From CAZVLQ01 sp964628185 (lineage in GTDB: Bacteria > Pseudomonadota > Zetaproteobacteria > Mariprofundales > Mariprofundaceae): 64,000 nucleotides of DNA. Position numbers and translations under genes: made by a program. The DNA lies in NCBI GenBank assembly GCA_964628185.1, contig CAZVLQ010000004.1, positions 41,738-105,737 of the forward strand, given 5' to 3'. This document shows positions 32,908-42,851 of this stretch, piece by piece. The number at the start of each line of letters is the position of its first letter. The first letter of the stretch is position 1. Below the pieces are notes generated by a model. That model made no database searches. It was given only the letters and a program-made list of their open reading frames with translations, and was not told the DNA's origin.

Positions 32908-34049
32908 CAATCCTCTTCCTGGATGGGTCGCATGCTGCCCCATTGATGGCACTGGGGACATTGCCAGCGCATTTCAGTGACTTCAACGCCACAATGGCTG
33001 CATATGAAATTCCTTGCCTGCTTTCGCCACTGCCGGCAGGCAATGGATAACGCATCGTCGTCACCCATCATGGCCTGCATGGACAGACAACTGCGAAGAC
33101 TGTGGGGGGAAAATCCCGTCTTGCTCATCAAAAGTCTGGCTTCATCGTTTCCGAATTTGGCGCTTATTGTCTTGATCCATTCAAGCATCAGAAATTCATC
33201 CCGGTTCTTTTTCCAGCAGGATGAGAGAAATGCCTCACCATGTCCGGCATAGGTATCCGGGTATTCCATCAATATGGGGATCAGAAGGGGAACATACCGG
33301 GGGGCGGCCTTCTGCAACCGCTTCATGCTGGTCATGGCTGCTTTTTCATCGCCACGCTTTAATTCAATCTCGGAAAGCAGCATATGTGCCGCGGCACAGG
33401 CGGGGTTTCGGTCAATGGCCTGATTTACGAGCTCCAGCGCACCGTCTTCATCGCCTTCACCGAACTTGTCGCGAGCCATCTCCGTTAGAAGGTAGGCATG
33501 GTGAAGCGATGAAGGGACGCCACGAATTTGATCCAGGCGGTCCAGAATCTCCGTGGCCCTGGCCCATTCATGTCCCTGTTCGCGGATGCGCAGGCTGGCT
33601 TCCAGCGCGGTCATATGGGTCGGCTGCATGTCGAGCACCTTGCCGTATTGCTGCAGGGCCCGGCCCAGAAGTCCACCGGCCTGGAAATCCATAGCCAGCG
33701 CCATTTGCGCCTGCATATGTAATTCTTTCGGCAGGCCGGGGCGGGCCAGCAGGTTCTGGTGAATGCGAACTGCACGCCCGAACTCGCCCTTGTTGCGGAA
33801 CATGTCCCCCAGGGCCAGATAGACCTCGGCTGTTTCGGTTTGCAGGCGCGCCACCCGGACAAGTTCCTTGAGTGCCCGGTCCGGCTTGTCGGACAGCAGG
33901 TAGTTGATACCACGTAACAGGGGAGAAATGCGCGCATCTTCTTTTTCCTGCATGGCACGATCGTCCGGTTTTTGCTGCTCCTGCCAGAGATACCAAAAGG
34001 CAATGGCGGCAACCACCAGAATGCCGGCCACCCCGATAGCGATGGTCAT
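32907..34049 (-). CDS. lapB: LapB (YciM) LPS-assembly/FtsH adaptor
   Basis: 380 residues. One N-terminal transmembrane helix (about 4-22) anchors a row of TPR units in the cytosol. The C-terminus has a rubredoxin-like zinc knuckle: CSHC and CPQC. LapB regulates LpxC turnover by FtsH and coordinates LPS assembly. Its ATG overlaps the lapA stop, and its stop overlaps pyrF. The lapA-lapB-pyrF order is conserved in many Proteobacteria. Confidence 0.93.
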   Translation of the reverse strand: MTIAIGVAGILVVAAIAFWYLWQEQQKPDDRAMQEKEDARISPLLRGINYLLSDKPDRALKELVRVARLQTETAEVYLALGDMFRNKGEFGRAVRIHQNLLARPGLPKELHMQAQMALAMDFQAGGLLGRALQQYGKVLDMQPTHMTALEASLRIREQGHEWARATEILDRLDQIRGVPSSLHHAYLLTEMARDKFGEGDEDGALELVNQAIDRNPACAAAHMLLSEIELKRGDEKAAMTSMKRLQKAAPRYVPLLIPILMEYPDTYAGHGEAFLSSCWKKNRDEFLMLEWIKTISAKFGNDEARLLMSKTGFSPHSLRSCLSMQAMMGDDDALSIACRQWRKQARNFICSHCGVEVTEMRWQCPQCHQWGSMRPIQEED

Positions 34050-34339
34050 GTCTCGTCTTGCAGGGGAAGGTTGCGGAGATTATTAACCTCTTTTTGCAAA
34101 AGTGTGTTTTCCTGGCGCAGCCGGTTAATTTCGGCCTTGTGTTTCCGACGCGAAAAGCTCAAGGCAAGCATGCCGCCGAGAAAACCGAGAAGGAATGCAA
34201 TAAATATCGGAACATAAAGCGGTATTTTCCCGGATGTAAAGCCGGCAAAGCCGACGGATATTTTCGTATCGTTAACGGCCGCGAACATCGTAGCCAGCGT
34301 GGTGAGAAGAACGACGGAAATTGCATTGATCCAGTTCAT
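34046..34339 (-). CDS. lapA: LapA-domain membrane protein
   Basis: 97 residues, two transmembrane helices (about 3-21 and 42-64) and a cytosolic coiled coil (LRQENTLLQKEVNNL). This is the DUF1049/LapA plan. It is the partner of LapB in envelope biogenesis. The stop overlaps lapB (ATGA). Confidence 0.9.
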   Translation of the reverse strand: MNWINAISVVLLTTLATMFAAVNDTKISVGFAGFTSGKIPLYVPIFIAFLLGFLGGMLALSFSRRKHKAEINRLRQENTLLQKEVNNLRNLPLQDET

Positions 34340-34425
34340 CCTGTTCCCCTTGTCATCCAGTCATTACTTGAAGTGATCATCATTCACCCGGAATACAATA
34401 AAGGAGCAGGGAAAAGGAAGAAAGG

Positions 34426-34710
34426 TCAGGTGGCGTTATCCACCCGTTCGCGTAATTCCTTTCCGGGCTTGAATTGCGGGACAACCTTGGCCGGAACCTG
34501 AACGGTCGCGCCCGTTTTCGGATTTCGGCCGATACGGGGGTTTCTCTGCTTGATATAAAAGCTGCCAAAGCCACGCAATTCCACTCTTTCCCCCCGGGTA
34601 AGCGCTTCACCGATGGCGGAAAAAACAGTATTGACTACAACCTCGGCCTCACGGCGCGTGATTTGGTCCTGCCGGTTCGAGATGATATCTACCAGCTCCG
34701 ATTTGGTCAT
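34426..34710 (-). CDS. ihfB: Integration host factor beta subunit
   Basis: 94-residue DNA-bending protein of the HU/IHF family. The ATGKSEL-like start (MTKSELVDII), GRGERVELRGFGSF-like core and the Pro-containing arm RNPRIGRNPKTGATV fit IhfB. It sits directly downstream of rpsA, its usual place. It forms a heterodimer with IhfA in the nucleoid. Confidence 0.93.
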   Translation of the reverse strand: MTKSELVDIISNRQDQITRREAEVVVNTVFSAIGEALTRGERVELRGFGSFYIKQRNPRIGRNPKTGATVQVPAKVVPQFKPGKELRERVDNAT

Positions 34711-34749
34711 AACGTCTCTCCTCTTCCTTTTTTCCCCTGTCCCAGGCGT

Positions 34750-36516
34750 CTAACCTTTTTTGTTTTTGCTCAGAAGCTTGCGCTGTAGTTCCAGCGCCAG
34801 TGCGGATGGCATGTGCTGTGTTCCGGTGCGATGTGAATAATTTCGCACGGCCTCTTTTTCCTCATCCTGCAACATTCTCCGAATGGAAAGCACAACCTTT
34901 CTGTGCTTGCGGTCCAGCTCAATGATTTTTGCCTCAATCACCGAATCGGGTTTCAGCCCCTCATGTTCACGGGGCACTTCGCGTAAGGGCAGGCGGGCGG
35001 TGACGCCCTTCATCACTTCAACCGTTGCCGCATTTGCATCAAGCGCGACGATTTTCCCCTGCACCCTGCTTCCGGGTTTGGCATTACCGAGAAAGACCTC
35101 AAAAGGATCGTTTTCCAGTTGTTTGATACCCAGCGCAATACGCTGCCTGTCAACGTCCACACCCAGTACGACGCATTCCACTTCATCGCCTTTGCCGTAA
35201 GACGCGATGGCTTTTTCACCCGGTTCATGCCACGACAGATTGCCGATATGTACCAGCCCGTCCAGTTCGGCATCCAGCCGAACAAACAGGCCGAAGTCTG
35301 TGATGCTGCGCACAGCCCCCCTGACATGGGTACCCGCCGGGTGGCCGGCCATCCACGCCTGCCACGGATTCTCGGTAATCTCCTTCAGGCTCAGGGAAAT
35401 ACGCCGTTTTTCCGCATCCACATCAAGCACGGCCACATCCACGACATCGCCTTCGGTCAGCGCCTGGGAGGGTTTAACATCCCGGCGCGTCCAGCTCAGT
35501 TCGGAGCGGTGGATCATGCCCTCCACACCGGGTTCAAGTTCTACCATGGCGCCATAATCAAGCAGGCGGCGCACGGTTCCGGTCAGTCGCATGCCGGACT
35601 GGTATTTCCCCGGTACATTTTTCCACGGGTCTGTTTGCAGTACGCGCATGGACAGGGACACCTTGCCGCCGGATTCATCCAGCTTGATGATTTCCGCTTT
35701 AATTGTCTGGCCAACCTGTAGCGCTTCGCTCGGGTGTTTCAGCCGCCGCCATGCGATATCGGAGATATGCAGCAATGCGTCCACGCCGCCGATATCAACA
35801 AATGCACCGAAATCAGTCAGACGTTTGATTTCTCCACTGACTTTGTCGCCGATGGATGCGGAGGCGAAAAATGCCCGGCGTTGTTCGTTGCGTATTTTTT
35901 CAAGCGGGCGTTTGCGGGACACCACAATGTTTTCAGGCTTGTGGCTTGCTGAAATGACGACCACATCTACCTTCTGTCCCAGCAGATTTTTGGTGGCGCG
36001 TCCCGGATTGATGTCTGTTTCAGAGCGGGGCATGAATGCTTCCATTCCACCAAGATCGACGCGCACGCCCCCCTTGACCTCGGACTTGATCATGGCGGGA
36101 ATGCTGTCGCCATCAGCCAGCGACGCTTCAACACGTTTCCAGAGACTGCGTTGACGGGCGGCCAGGACGGACAGGCTGACGCCGTTTTTTCCTCCCATGG
36201 ACTGAACCAGCACTTCGATATCATCCCCGACAGCGGGGACGGTTTTGCCGATTTGCTCAAATTCCTGCACGGGAACGCTTCCCTCGACCTTTTCGCCGAT
36301 ATCAATCATGACGGACTCATGGTCCAGGCTGGCCACAATGCCACGGACAATTTGTCCGCGCGTAGCCATGGGATGCTGCTTCAGTGATTCCTCAAGCAGT
36401 TTCCTGAAGGATTCTTCTTCGCTCTGGTCTTCCGTAGCCTCATGAGCGGGCGATATCGGTTTTATGTCCGCATCTTCCTGTGTTGAAGCCGGGACCTGTT
36501 TTCTTGCGATGTTCAT
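34750..36516 (-). CDS. rpsA: 30S ribosomal protein S1
   Basis: 588 residues from the ATG at 36516 (the frame's first start is a TTG at 36540). It has six S1 OB-fold repeats; the later ones repeat GxVxxixdfGxFVxl and GLvHIsxlSW motifs. S1 brings mRNA to the 30S subunit. Compared with the usual 555-560 residues it has a longer N-terminal extension with acidic and alanine-rich text. It lies between cmk and ihfB. Confidence 0.96.
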   Translation of the reverse strand: MNIARKQVPASTQEDADIKPISPAHEATEDQSEEESFRKLLEESLKQHPMATRGQIVRGIVASLDHESVMIDIGEKVEGSVPVQEFEQIGKTVPAVGDDIEVLVQSMGGKNGVSLSVLAARQRSLWKRVEASLADGDSIPAMIKSEVKGGVRVDLGGMEAFMPRSETDINPGRATKNLLGQKVDVVVISASHKPENIVVSRKRPLEKIRNEQRRAFFASASIGDKVSGEIKRLTDFGAFVDIGGVDALLHISDIAWRRLKHPSEALQVGQTIKAEIIKLDESGGKVSLSMRVLQTDPWKNVPGKYQSGMRLTGTVRRLLDYGAMVELEPGVEGMIHRSELSWTRRDVKPSQALTEGDVVDVAVLDVDAEKRRISLSLKEITENPWQAWMAGHPAGTHVRGAVRSITDFGLFVRLDAELDGLVHIGNLSWHEPGEKAIASYGKGDEVECVVLGVDVDRQRIALGIKQLENDPFEVFLGNAKPGSRVQGKIVALDANAATVEVMKGVTARLPLREVPREHEGLKPDSVIEAKIIELDRKHRKVVLSIRRMLQDEEKEAVRNYSHRTGTQHMPSALALELQRKLLSKNKKG

Positions 36517-36548
36517 ATCTGCCTGAAACCTCACTGGCAATTTTTCGT

Positions 36549-37235
36549 TCAGCGGACGAGTCCTCTACGCTCCATGATCGTGAGCATTCGATCCACCACC
36601 TCATCGATTCGCATGGTGGTTGAATCAATGCACACGGCATCTCTGGCCTGTGCCAGGGGGGAATGCTTGCGCCCGGCATCTTGCGTATCACGCAGCCTGA
36701 TTTCCATCAGGATGTCGTCAAGGCTAGCCTCGCTACCGGCTGCCTGCAACTGCGTCCAGCGCCTGCGGGCGCGTTCCCTCAAGGTTGCGGTAAGAAAAAA
36801 TTTGGCTTTTGCATGCGGCAATACCACCGTGCCGATATCACGGCCATCCATGACGCATCCCCGCTCGGCCAGTCGCCGCTGCACCCGCAGCAGCCGCTTG
36901 CGTATTTCAGGCATGGCCGCAACCATGGATGCGTCCGCACCCGCTTTTTCATCACGGAGTTGATTTGATCCGTTTTCTCCCCGGACAAGAATACCTTTTT
37001 CACACCAGTCCATATCCTGTAAGCACTGATCAAACACGGCGAGTACGGATGCCTCCGATGTGAGGGTTGCTCCCAGCCTGCGGGCGCAGCTGCCGATGTA
37101 GCGGTAAAGCAGGCCGGTATCCAGTACGGGAAGGCCTGTTTCGGCGGCAATCATGGCGGCTGCCGTTCCCTTGCCGGAGCCGGAAGGTCCGTCGATGGCA
37201 ACCTGGAGTCCTTTAACAGGGGTCCATTCCGGCAT
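36549..37235 (-). CDS. cmk: Cytidylate kinase
   Basis: 228 residues. The P-loop GPSGSGKGTAA and the substrate-binding DTGLLYRYIG and MDGRDIGTVVLP motifs are diagnostic. It phosphorylates CMP and dCMP. Its ATG directly follows the aroA stop (TAAATG). Confidence 0.95.
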   Translation of the reverse strand: MPEWTPVKGLQVAIDGPSGSGKGTAAAMIAAETGLPVLDTGLLYRYIGSCARRLGATLTSEASVLAVFDQCLQDMDWCEKGILVRGENGSNQLRDEKAGADASMVAAMPEIRKRLLRVQRRLAERGCVMDGRDIGTVVLPHAKAKFFLTATLRERARRRWTQLQAAGSEASLDDILMEIRLRDTQDAGRKHSPLAQARDAVCIDSTTMRIDEVVDRMLTIMERRGLVR

Positions 37236-38582
37236 TTACGCTTCCTCTTCCCAGCGGACATTCATGCCGATCCGTCGGGCTACGGGGACAAAATCAGGGA
37301 AGGAAGTGGCGATGGCGCCGGCATGTTCAATCCTGATTTCCGCTTCAGCGCACTGGGCGGCCACGCTCATGGCCATGGCAATGCGGTGATCGCCATGCGC
37401 ATCAATGCACGCGCCCCCGGGCAATCGCGCACATCCGCGTATGTGAACGCCATCGGGATGTTCTTCAATGTGAGCGCCACAGGCGATGAGTGATGCGGCC
37501 ATGCCGGCAATGCGGTCGCTTTCCTTGACGCGAAGTTCCTCCGCCCCGTGCAGGATAAATTCACCATCCGCCAGGGCTGCCGCCACGAACAGAACGGGGA
37601 ATTCATCAATGGCGTCGGGCACGTCGGCGGCCCCGAGGACACAGCCGGAAAGCCGGGCATACGATGCCGTGATATCGGCCAGCGGTTCGTTTCCGGATGT
37701 CGGGCGTGCTTCCGGTTCGAGCCGGGCGGACATGCGCGCCAGAATACGCCGCCAGCCGTCGCGGCAGGGATTCACGCCTACGCCCTGTATGCGCACCTTT
37801 GAGCCGGGAACAAGACTGGCGGCGACGGCGAAGAAACTGCCGGATGACGCATCGGCCGGAATGCGGATGCGTGCTTCCGGCGCATGGAGGCCACCTGCCG
37901 GAAGCAGATGAACGGTGTGGCCTTCGGTCCGCAATGGCTGACCAAACAGGGGCAGCATGCGTTCGGTATGGTCCCGGCTTTTGCGTGGTTCCTCAACAAC
38001 GGTTTCACCCCGGGCGAACAGGCCGGCCAACAGCACGCAGGTTTTGACCTGGGCGCTGGCCACGCCGGATGCATGGTGTATGCCCGTGAGGCTTCCTCCG
38101 CGTATCGTGAGGGGAAGACGTCCTCCATTTTCGCGTCCGTCAACGGCGGCGCCCATGCGGCGCAGCGGCTCGGTTACCCGATGCATCGGGCGCGTGCGCA
38201 GCGAGGCATCGCCCGTCAGTACGCTGTAAAACGGCTGGCCGGCAAGGATGCCCGCCATCAGCCGGGCACAGGTGCCGGAATTGCGGGCATCGAGCACATC
38301 ATCGGGTTCCCGTAAGCCATGCAGGCCAATGCCGTGAATGCGCAGCTCTGTTTTTGCCGTATTCAGCCATTCGATGGATACACCCATTTGTTCAAGGATG
38401 CGGGCGGTGGCGAGATTGTCCTCGCCGGGCAGAAATCCCCCGGCTTCCGTAATACCGTCGGCCAGCGATGACAGGATGAGCATACGGTGTGAAATGGACT
38501 TGTCGCCCGGCGGCACAATGTCACCACGGAGCGGTCCCGTGGCCGGCCCCGCAATCAGCGTATCACGGCAGTTTGAGGTCAC
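37236..38582 (-). CDS. aroA: 5-enolpyruvylshikimate-3-phosphate synthase
   Basis: 448 residues, sixth step of the shikimate pathway. The PEP-binding PPGDKSISHRMLILSS, the central LNAGT-equivalent ARNSGTCARLM, and RVKESDRIAGMA are visible. The start GTG 38582 overlaps the tyrA stop (GTGA). N-terminal text suggests a class II-like enzyme (NSGTCAR), but I cannot be sure of inhibitor sensitivity. Confidence 0.95.
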   Translation of the reverse strand: MTSNCRDTLIAGPATGPLRGDIVPPGDKSISHRMLILSSLADGITEAGGFLPGEDNLATARILEQMGVSIEWLNTAKTELRIHGIGLHGLREPDDVLDARNSGTCARLMAGILAGQPFYSVLTGDASLRTRPMHRVTEPLRRMGAAVDGRENGGRLPLTIRGGSLTGIHHASGVASAQVKTCVLLAGLFARGETVVEEPRKSRDHTERMLPLFGQPLRTEGHTVHLLPAGGLHAPEARIRIPADASSGSFFAVAASLVPGSKVRIQGVGVNPCRDGWRRILARMSARLEPEARPTSGNEPLADITASYARLSGCVLGAADVPDAIDEFPVLFVAAALADGEFILHGAEELRVKESDRIAGMAASLIACGAHIEEHPDGVHIRGCARLPGGACIDAHGDHRIAMAMSVAAQCAEAEIRIEHAGAIATSFPDFVPVARRIGMNVRWEEEA

Positions 38583-39472
38583 AGCGCATCGCCATGGTCG
38601 GCAAGCCAGTTGTTACGCGCCTGTCTGGCCCGGCTGAAATCGGCGAGCAAACACTCGCCGTCACCGGTCTCCAGTGCTTTTTTCAGTCGGTCCAGTTCTT
38701 CCTGCAGGGCGCCCAGTTTGTCCAGCAGTGCCTTGCGGTTGGAGAGTGCGATATCGCGCCACATCTCCGGAGGCGAGGAAGCGATACGCGTAAAATCCCT
38801 GAAGCCGCCGGCGGCGAAGCGGAAGGGATCGTGGCTGTCATTTTCCGCTTTGCGTACGGCATTGACCAGAGCATAGGCCAGCATGTGCGGCAGGTGGCTG
38901 ACCGCCGCCAGAAAATCATCGTGCTCGCCTGCATCCATGCGCATCACCGTGCTGCCGGCCGCCTTCCACATGGCCTCAATGGCTTGTATCGCTTCCGGGC
39001 CGGTTTCCGTGGCGGGCGTTAAAATGCACAGCCGCTTTTTGAACAGTTCCGCGAAGGAGGCCTCCACGCCGGAGTGTTCGGTGCCGGCAATGGGGTGTGC
39101 CGGCACGAATCTCGCCATCTGACCGCCGGACAGATGCGCCCGCGCCATGTCGATGGCATACTGTTTCGTGCTGCCGACATCGCTGATGATGCATTGTCGT
39201 GGCAGATGATCCGCCAGTTGCGTCAGTACCGGCGCGTAGGCGCCCATGGGGACGCAGATCAGCACCATGTCCGCGTCCCGCACCGCCAGCCGGATGTCCG
39301 TGCCGGCATTGTCCACCACGCCCAGCTCCAGGGCCCGGCTCAGATGGGCCGGATTTCGCCCCACCCCGGTGATGCGCCCGACCATGCCGGCCTGCCGCAA
39401 CGCCCTGGCCAGCGAACCGCCGATCAGACCGACGCCGATGATGACCAGATGCCCGATATGTTCTTCCTTCAT
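38579..39472 (-). CDS. tyrA: Prephenate/arogenate dehydrogenase
   Basis: 297 residues, tyrosine branch. A Rossmann dinucleotide site GVGLIGGSLARAL opens the protein. AHPIAGTEHSGVEAS and SHLPHMLAYALVN are typical TyrA motifs. It starts 13 bases after the hisC stop and overlaps aroA. Confidence 0.94.
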   Translation of the reverse strand: MKEEHIGHLVIIGVGLIGGSLARALRQAGMVGRITGVGRNPAHLSRALELGVVDNAGTDIRLAVRDADMVLICVPMGAYAPVLTQLADHLPRQCIISDVGSTKQYAIDMARAHLSGGQMARFVPAHPIAGTEHSGVEASFAELFKKRLCILTPATETGPEAIQAIEAMWKAAGSTVMRMDAGEHDDFLAAVSHLPHMLAYALVNAVRKAENDSHDPFRFAAGGFRDFTRIASSPPEMWRDIALSNRKALLDKLGALQEELDRLKKALETGDGECLLADFSRARQARNNWLADHGDAL

Positions 39473-39485
39473 CCGTGATCCTGCA

Positions 39486-40580
39486 TCATGACGATAGTTC
39501 CTCTACAGCCTGCATGAATCGTCTGTTTTCCTTTGGTGTTCCCACCGTAATCCTCAGCCATTCGGGCATGCCGTAGGGCGTGAGCGGGCGCGGGATGATG
39601 CCCTGATTTTCCAGTTCACGCAAAAGTCCTGCGGCGTCTGCGTGCTTCAGCAGCACGAAATTTCCGTGCGAGTTTGCGCCAAGCATGCCCTGATCCGCCA
39701 GAAACGCCTCCAGTATTTTCCTTTCAGCCAGGGTTTCGGCCACCTTCCCGCGTACCCAATCCTGCTCGTTCAATGCCGCCAGGGCGGCTTTCTGCGCAAG
39801 CGCATTGACATTGAACGGTTCGCGAAAGCGGTTCACCAGTCCAAGTATGGCCGCATTTCCCACGCCATAACCCACGCGCAGCCCGGCCAGTCCGTAGGCC
39901 TTGGAAAACGTCCGGCAGATTATGAGTCCCGGATGTGAGAGGCCGCCGACGGCATCGCCGGTTTCATCGCATACATAGTCGTGGTAGGCCTCGTCCAGCA
40001 CCACGAGCACGTCCCGGGGCAGCCGGTCGAGGAATTCCTGCAGGGTGGTGAGATCGTGCAGGCTGCCGGTGGGATTGTTCGGGTTGGCGATACAGACAAG
40101 CCGGGTGCGGTCGGTCACGGCATACGCCATGGCATCCAGATCGTGAGAAAGGCCGTCCGCTTCCGGTATGGCCACGCCCCGGGCGCCTGCAGCGGTTGCG
40201 GCAAGGGCGTAAACGATAAAGGCGTGTTCGGAATAGACCACTTCATCACCGGGACCGGCAAAGGTGCGAATGAGCAGTTCCAGCACTTCGTTGGAGCCGT
40301 TGCCGAGCAGAATATTTCCCACTCCAACGTCGTGTTTGGCCGCAAGCGCGGCCCTGAGCTCCCCGGCACTGCCGTCGGGATACCGGCACACGCCCCCGGC
40401 GGCCTGTCTGATGGCGCGGATGACGGCAGGCGGCGGCCCATAAGGATTCTCATTGGAGGCCAGCTTGACGGCTTCCGCGACGCCCTTTTCCCGCAACAGT
40501 TGTTCAACGGGCTTGCCCGGCACGTAAGGGCGCAGGCGGGAGCATTGCGCTACGGCGCGCCGGGACCAGTCAATATTCAT
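39486..40580 (-). CDS. hisC: Histidinol-phosphate / aromatic aminotransferase
   Basis: 364 residues of PLP-dependent class I/II fold. Motifs: ASNENPYGPPPAV near the N-terminus, YCNPNNPTG-equivalent IANPNNPTGS, and the Schiff-base lysine in CRTFSKAYGLAGLRVGYG. In this operon HisC2 is expected to serve both histidine and phenylalanine/tyrosine synthesis. The ATG at 40580 is preferred; a TTG at 40610 is in frame. It should follow pheA, but pheA is 15 kb upstream, beyond an accessory island. Confidence 0.93.
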   Translation of the reverse strand: MNIDWSRRAVAQCSRLRPYVPGKPVEQLLREKGVAEAVKLASNENPYGPPPAVIRAIRQAAGGVCRYPDGSAGELRAALAAKHDVGVGNILLGNGSNEVLELLIRTFAGPGDEVVYSEHAFIVYALAATAAGARGVAIPEADGLSHDLDAMAYAVTDRTRLVCIANPNNPTGSLHDLTTLQEFLDRLPRDVLVVLDEAYHDYVCDETGDAVGGLSHPGLIICRTFSKAYGLAGLRVGYGVGNAAILGLVNRFREPFNVNALAQKAALAALNEQDWVRGKVAETLAERKILEAFLADQGMLGANSHGNFVLLKHADAAGLLRELENQGIIPRPLTPYGMPEWLRITVGTPKENRRFMQAVEELSS

Positions 40581-40759
40581 AAATTCGTTTTCAACTCCTG
40601 AGAAAATCAAGGCCGCTTACTTTAGCAGACACGCGAGAATATACAGCTACCAGCATGCCTGAAATTCATTTCATCAGATAATAAAAACACACACGACACC
40701 AATTGTCGCACTGTGCCGTACCATCTCCCCTGACAAAGCTTTATTTACAGGAGGTTGTC

Positions 40760-42841
40760 ATGCCGATTCGCCGAAAAAGAAGGATTTCAGCACCCGTAAT
40801 TGATACGCAGGATGAATACCATGCCCTGATCACCACATGGATGCTGCGCATGCTGCTCGGCAGCAGCGCAGCTTTTCGGGGCTTCTTTGATACGCGGCGG
40901 GGATTTCGCGACAGCGATGTGTCGGACTTTCTGAGTCTTCAGGATGTGGATGAAGATAAGATCAGCGTCAGGGAATTGAAAAAACTGATGCGCACACTGC
41001 GGGATCAATGTGAAAAGCGCATCAGCACGTCTTCCACCCTGTTCTATAATATCGCCATGCTGGCGAAGCGCCTTTCCATCTCGCCGCTGCAACAGCAGGT
41101 GCTGGCCTTTATCATACTCTGTGAACGCTATGGTCCGTTGAAGGATTGTCTCAGAATTATTCCCATGCCCACGGAAGCCCGCCTGTATGCTACGTTGGGT
41201 CATGCCATGCATGCAGCTCCCGGCGAGGTCAAAAAATCATTCTCAAGGATATCTCCGTTGCGGGTGTCCGGTTTGATCAAGATACGGAGCAACCATGGCG
41301 GAAACAGGGAGCTTGAATCCATGGACGGCTTGAGTGAAGCCCTGATGGCGGATAATTCTGATGAGAAATCCCTGTTGATGCACTTTCTGACGCCCGCCCG
41401 GCCCACCACGCTACGCGCCGCTGATTATCCGCATGTCCGTGAAGATTTTGATATTCTGAATGATTTGTTGAAGGTGGCACTCAGGCAGAGGGACAAGGGT
41501 GTCAATATCCTCATTTACGGCTCCCCCGGCACGGGCAAGACGGAACTGGCGCGGCTGCTGGCGAAGAAGTTAAAGGCCGCATTGTTTGAGGTGAAAACTG
41601 AGGACGAGGACGGCGATCCCATCCGCTCGCGCTGTCGCCTTGAAGGCTACCGCTTCTGTCAGCAGATGCTCTCCGGTGACCGCAAGAGCATGATTCTGTT
41701 CGATGAGGTTGAGGATGTGTTCCCCGCCCGCGCATTCTCTTTTTTCGGCATGGAAGTGAAATCAGGAGAAAACAAGGGTTGGATCAACCGGGCGCTGGAA
41801 GAGAATCCCACGCCCGCCATCTGGATTTGCAATCAGATCAATCAGATTGACCCGGCTTTTCTGCGCCGCTTCGATTACGCGATGGAGTTGAACACCCCAC
41901 CCCGCTCCGTGCGCCTGAACATTGTACGCACGCGCCTGGCCCATACGCCGGTCAGTAAACCGTTCATGCAACGGCTGGCGGAACATGAGGAACTGTCCCC
42001 CGCCCAGATTGCCAAGGCCGGACAAGTGCTGGAACGACTGCACTGCAAGGATCAGGCAGAAGCCGAGGCCACGCTGGAGCGCATACTGGGCAACAGCGCC
42101 AGGGCCATGGGTCAGAAGCCGCTTGTTCGCAAGAATAGCCATGCCACGCACTACAGCCTGGGTTATCTCAACACCAATGTTGATGTTCCAAACATGGTTG
42201 CAGGACTGAAGCGAAGCGGACAAGGCAACATCTGTTTCTACGGTGCGCCGGGAACGGGCAAGACCACGCTGGGCGGATTCATCGCCAAACAACTGGATAA
42301 GCCGCTGCTCGCCAAACGCGCATCGGATATTCTGAGCTGCTGGCTTGGAGAATCCGAGCAGAACATCACCCGGATGTTCGAGCAGGCGAAAAGGGAAGAT
42401 GCTGTACTACTGCTGGATGAGGCGGACTCATTTCTGCGTGACCGGCGGGGAGCCGATCACTCATGGGAAGTCACGCAGGTGAATGAACTGCTGATGCAGA
42501 TGGAAAACTTCGATGGCCTGTTTATCTGCTCCACCAACCTGATGGACGATCTCGATCAGGCATCCTTGCGCCGCTTTGCCATCAAGGTGGAGTTTGATTA
42601 TCTCGCACCCGATCAGGCGTGGAAGATGTTGAAACAGGAGTGCGTCGGCAAGGCAACGGCCAAAGACCGTCAATCCATCACCGCCATGCGCAATCTGGCA
42701 CCGGGCGACTTTGCCGCCGTGAAGAAACGGCTGGCGATTCTGGGACAGGACGCCACGCCGGATGTACTGATTGCCGGACTAAAAGAGGAATGCGTCATCA
42801 AGGACGACCAACCGGCAGGCGGCATTGGTTTCATCAGCTAA
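40760..42841 (+). CDS. Double AAA+ ATPase, unknown
   Basis: 693 residues from the ATG at 40760 with AGGAGG upstream. There is an N-terminal helical domain of about 240 residues, then two AAA+ modules: Walker A GSPGTGKT at about 254 with FDEVED, and GAPGTGKT at about 495 with LLLDEADS. The second has a good sensor (STNLMDDLD) and an arginine-finger region (LRRFAIKVEF). Two ATPase rings suggest a Cdc48/VCP-like remodeller, but I do not recognise an N-domain. It is the first gene of the island next to hisC, divergent from it. Confidence 0.75.
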   Translation: MPIRRKRRISAPVIDTQDEYHALITTWMLRMLLGSSAAFRGFFDTRRGFRDSDVSDFLSLQDVDEDKISVRELKKLMRTLRDQCEKRISTSSTLFYNIAMLAKRLSISPLQQQVLAFIILCERYGPLKDCLRIIPMPTEARLYATLGHAMHAAPGEVKKSFSRISPLRVSGLIKIRSNHGGNRELESMDGLSEALMADNSDEKSLLMHFLTPARPTTLRAADYPHVREDFDILNDLLKVALRQRDKGVNILIYGSPGTGKTELARLLAKKLKAALFEVKTEDEDGDPIRSRCRLEGYRFCQQMLSGDRKSMILFDEVEDVFPARAFSFFGMEVKSGENKGWINRALEENPTPAIWICNQINQIDPAFLRRFDYAMELNTPPRSVRLNIVRTRLAHTPVSKPFMQRLAEHEELSPAQIAKAGQVLERLHCKDQAEAEATLERILGNSARAMGQKPLVRKNSHATHYSLGYLNTNVDVPNMVAGLKRSGQGNICFYGAPGTGKTTLGGFIAKQLDKPLLAKRASDILSCWLGESEQNITRMFEQAKREDAVLLLDEADSFLRDRRGADHSWEVTQVNELLMQMENFDGLFICSTNLMDDLDQASLRRFAIKVEFDYLAPDQAWKMLKQECVGKATAKDRQSITAMRNLAPGDFAAVKKRLAILGQDATPDVLIAGLKEECVIKDDQPAGGIGFIS

Positions 42842-42851
42842 ATCACGCAAG

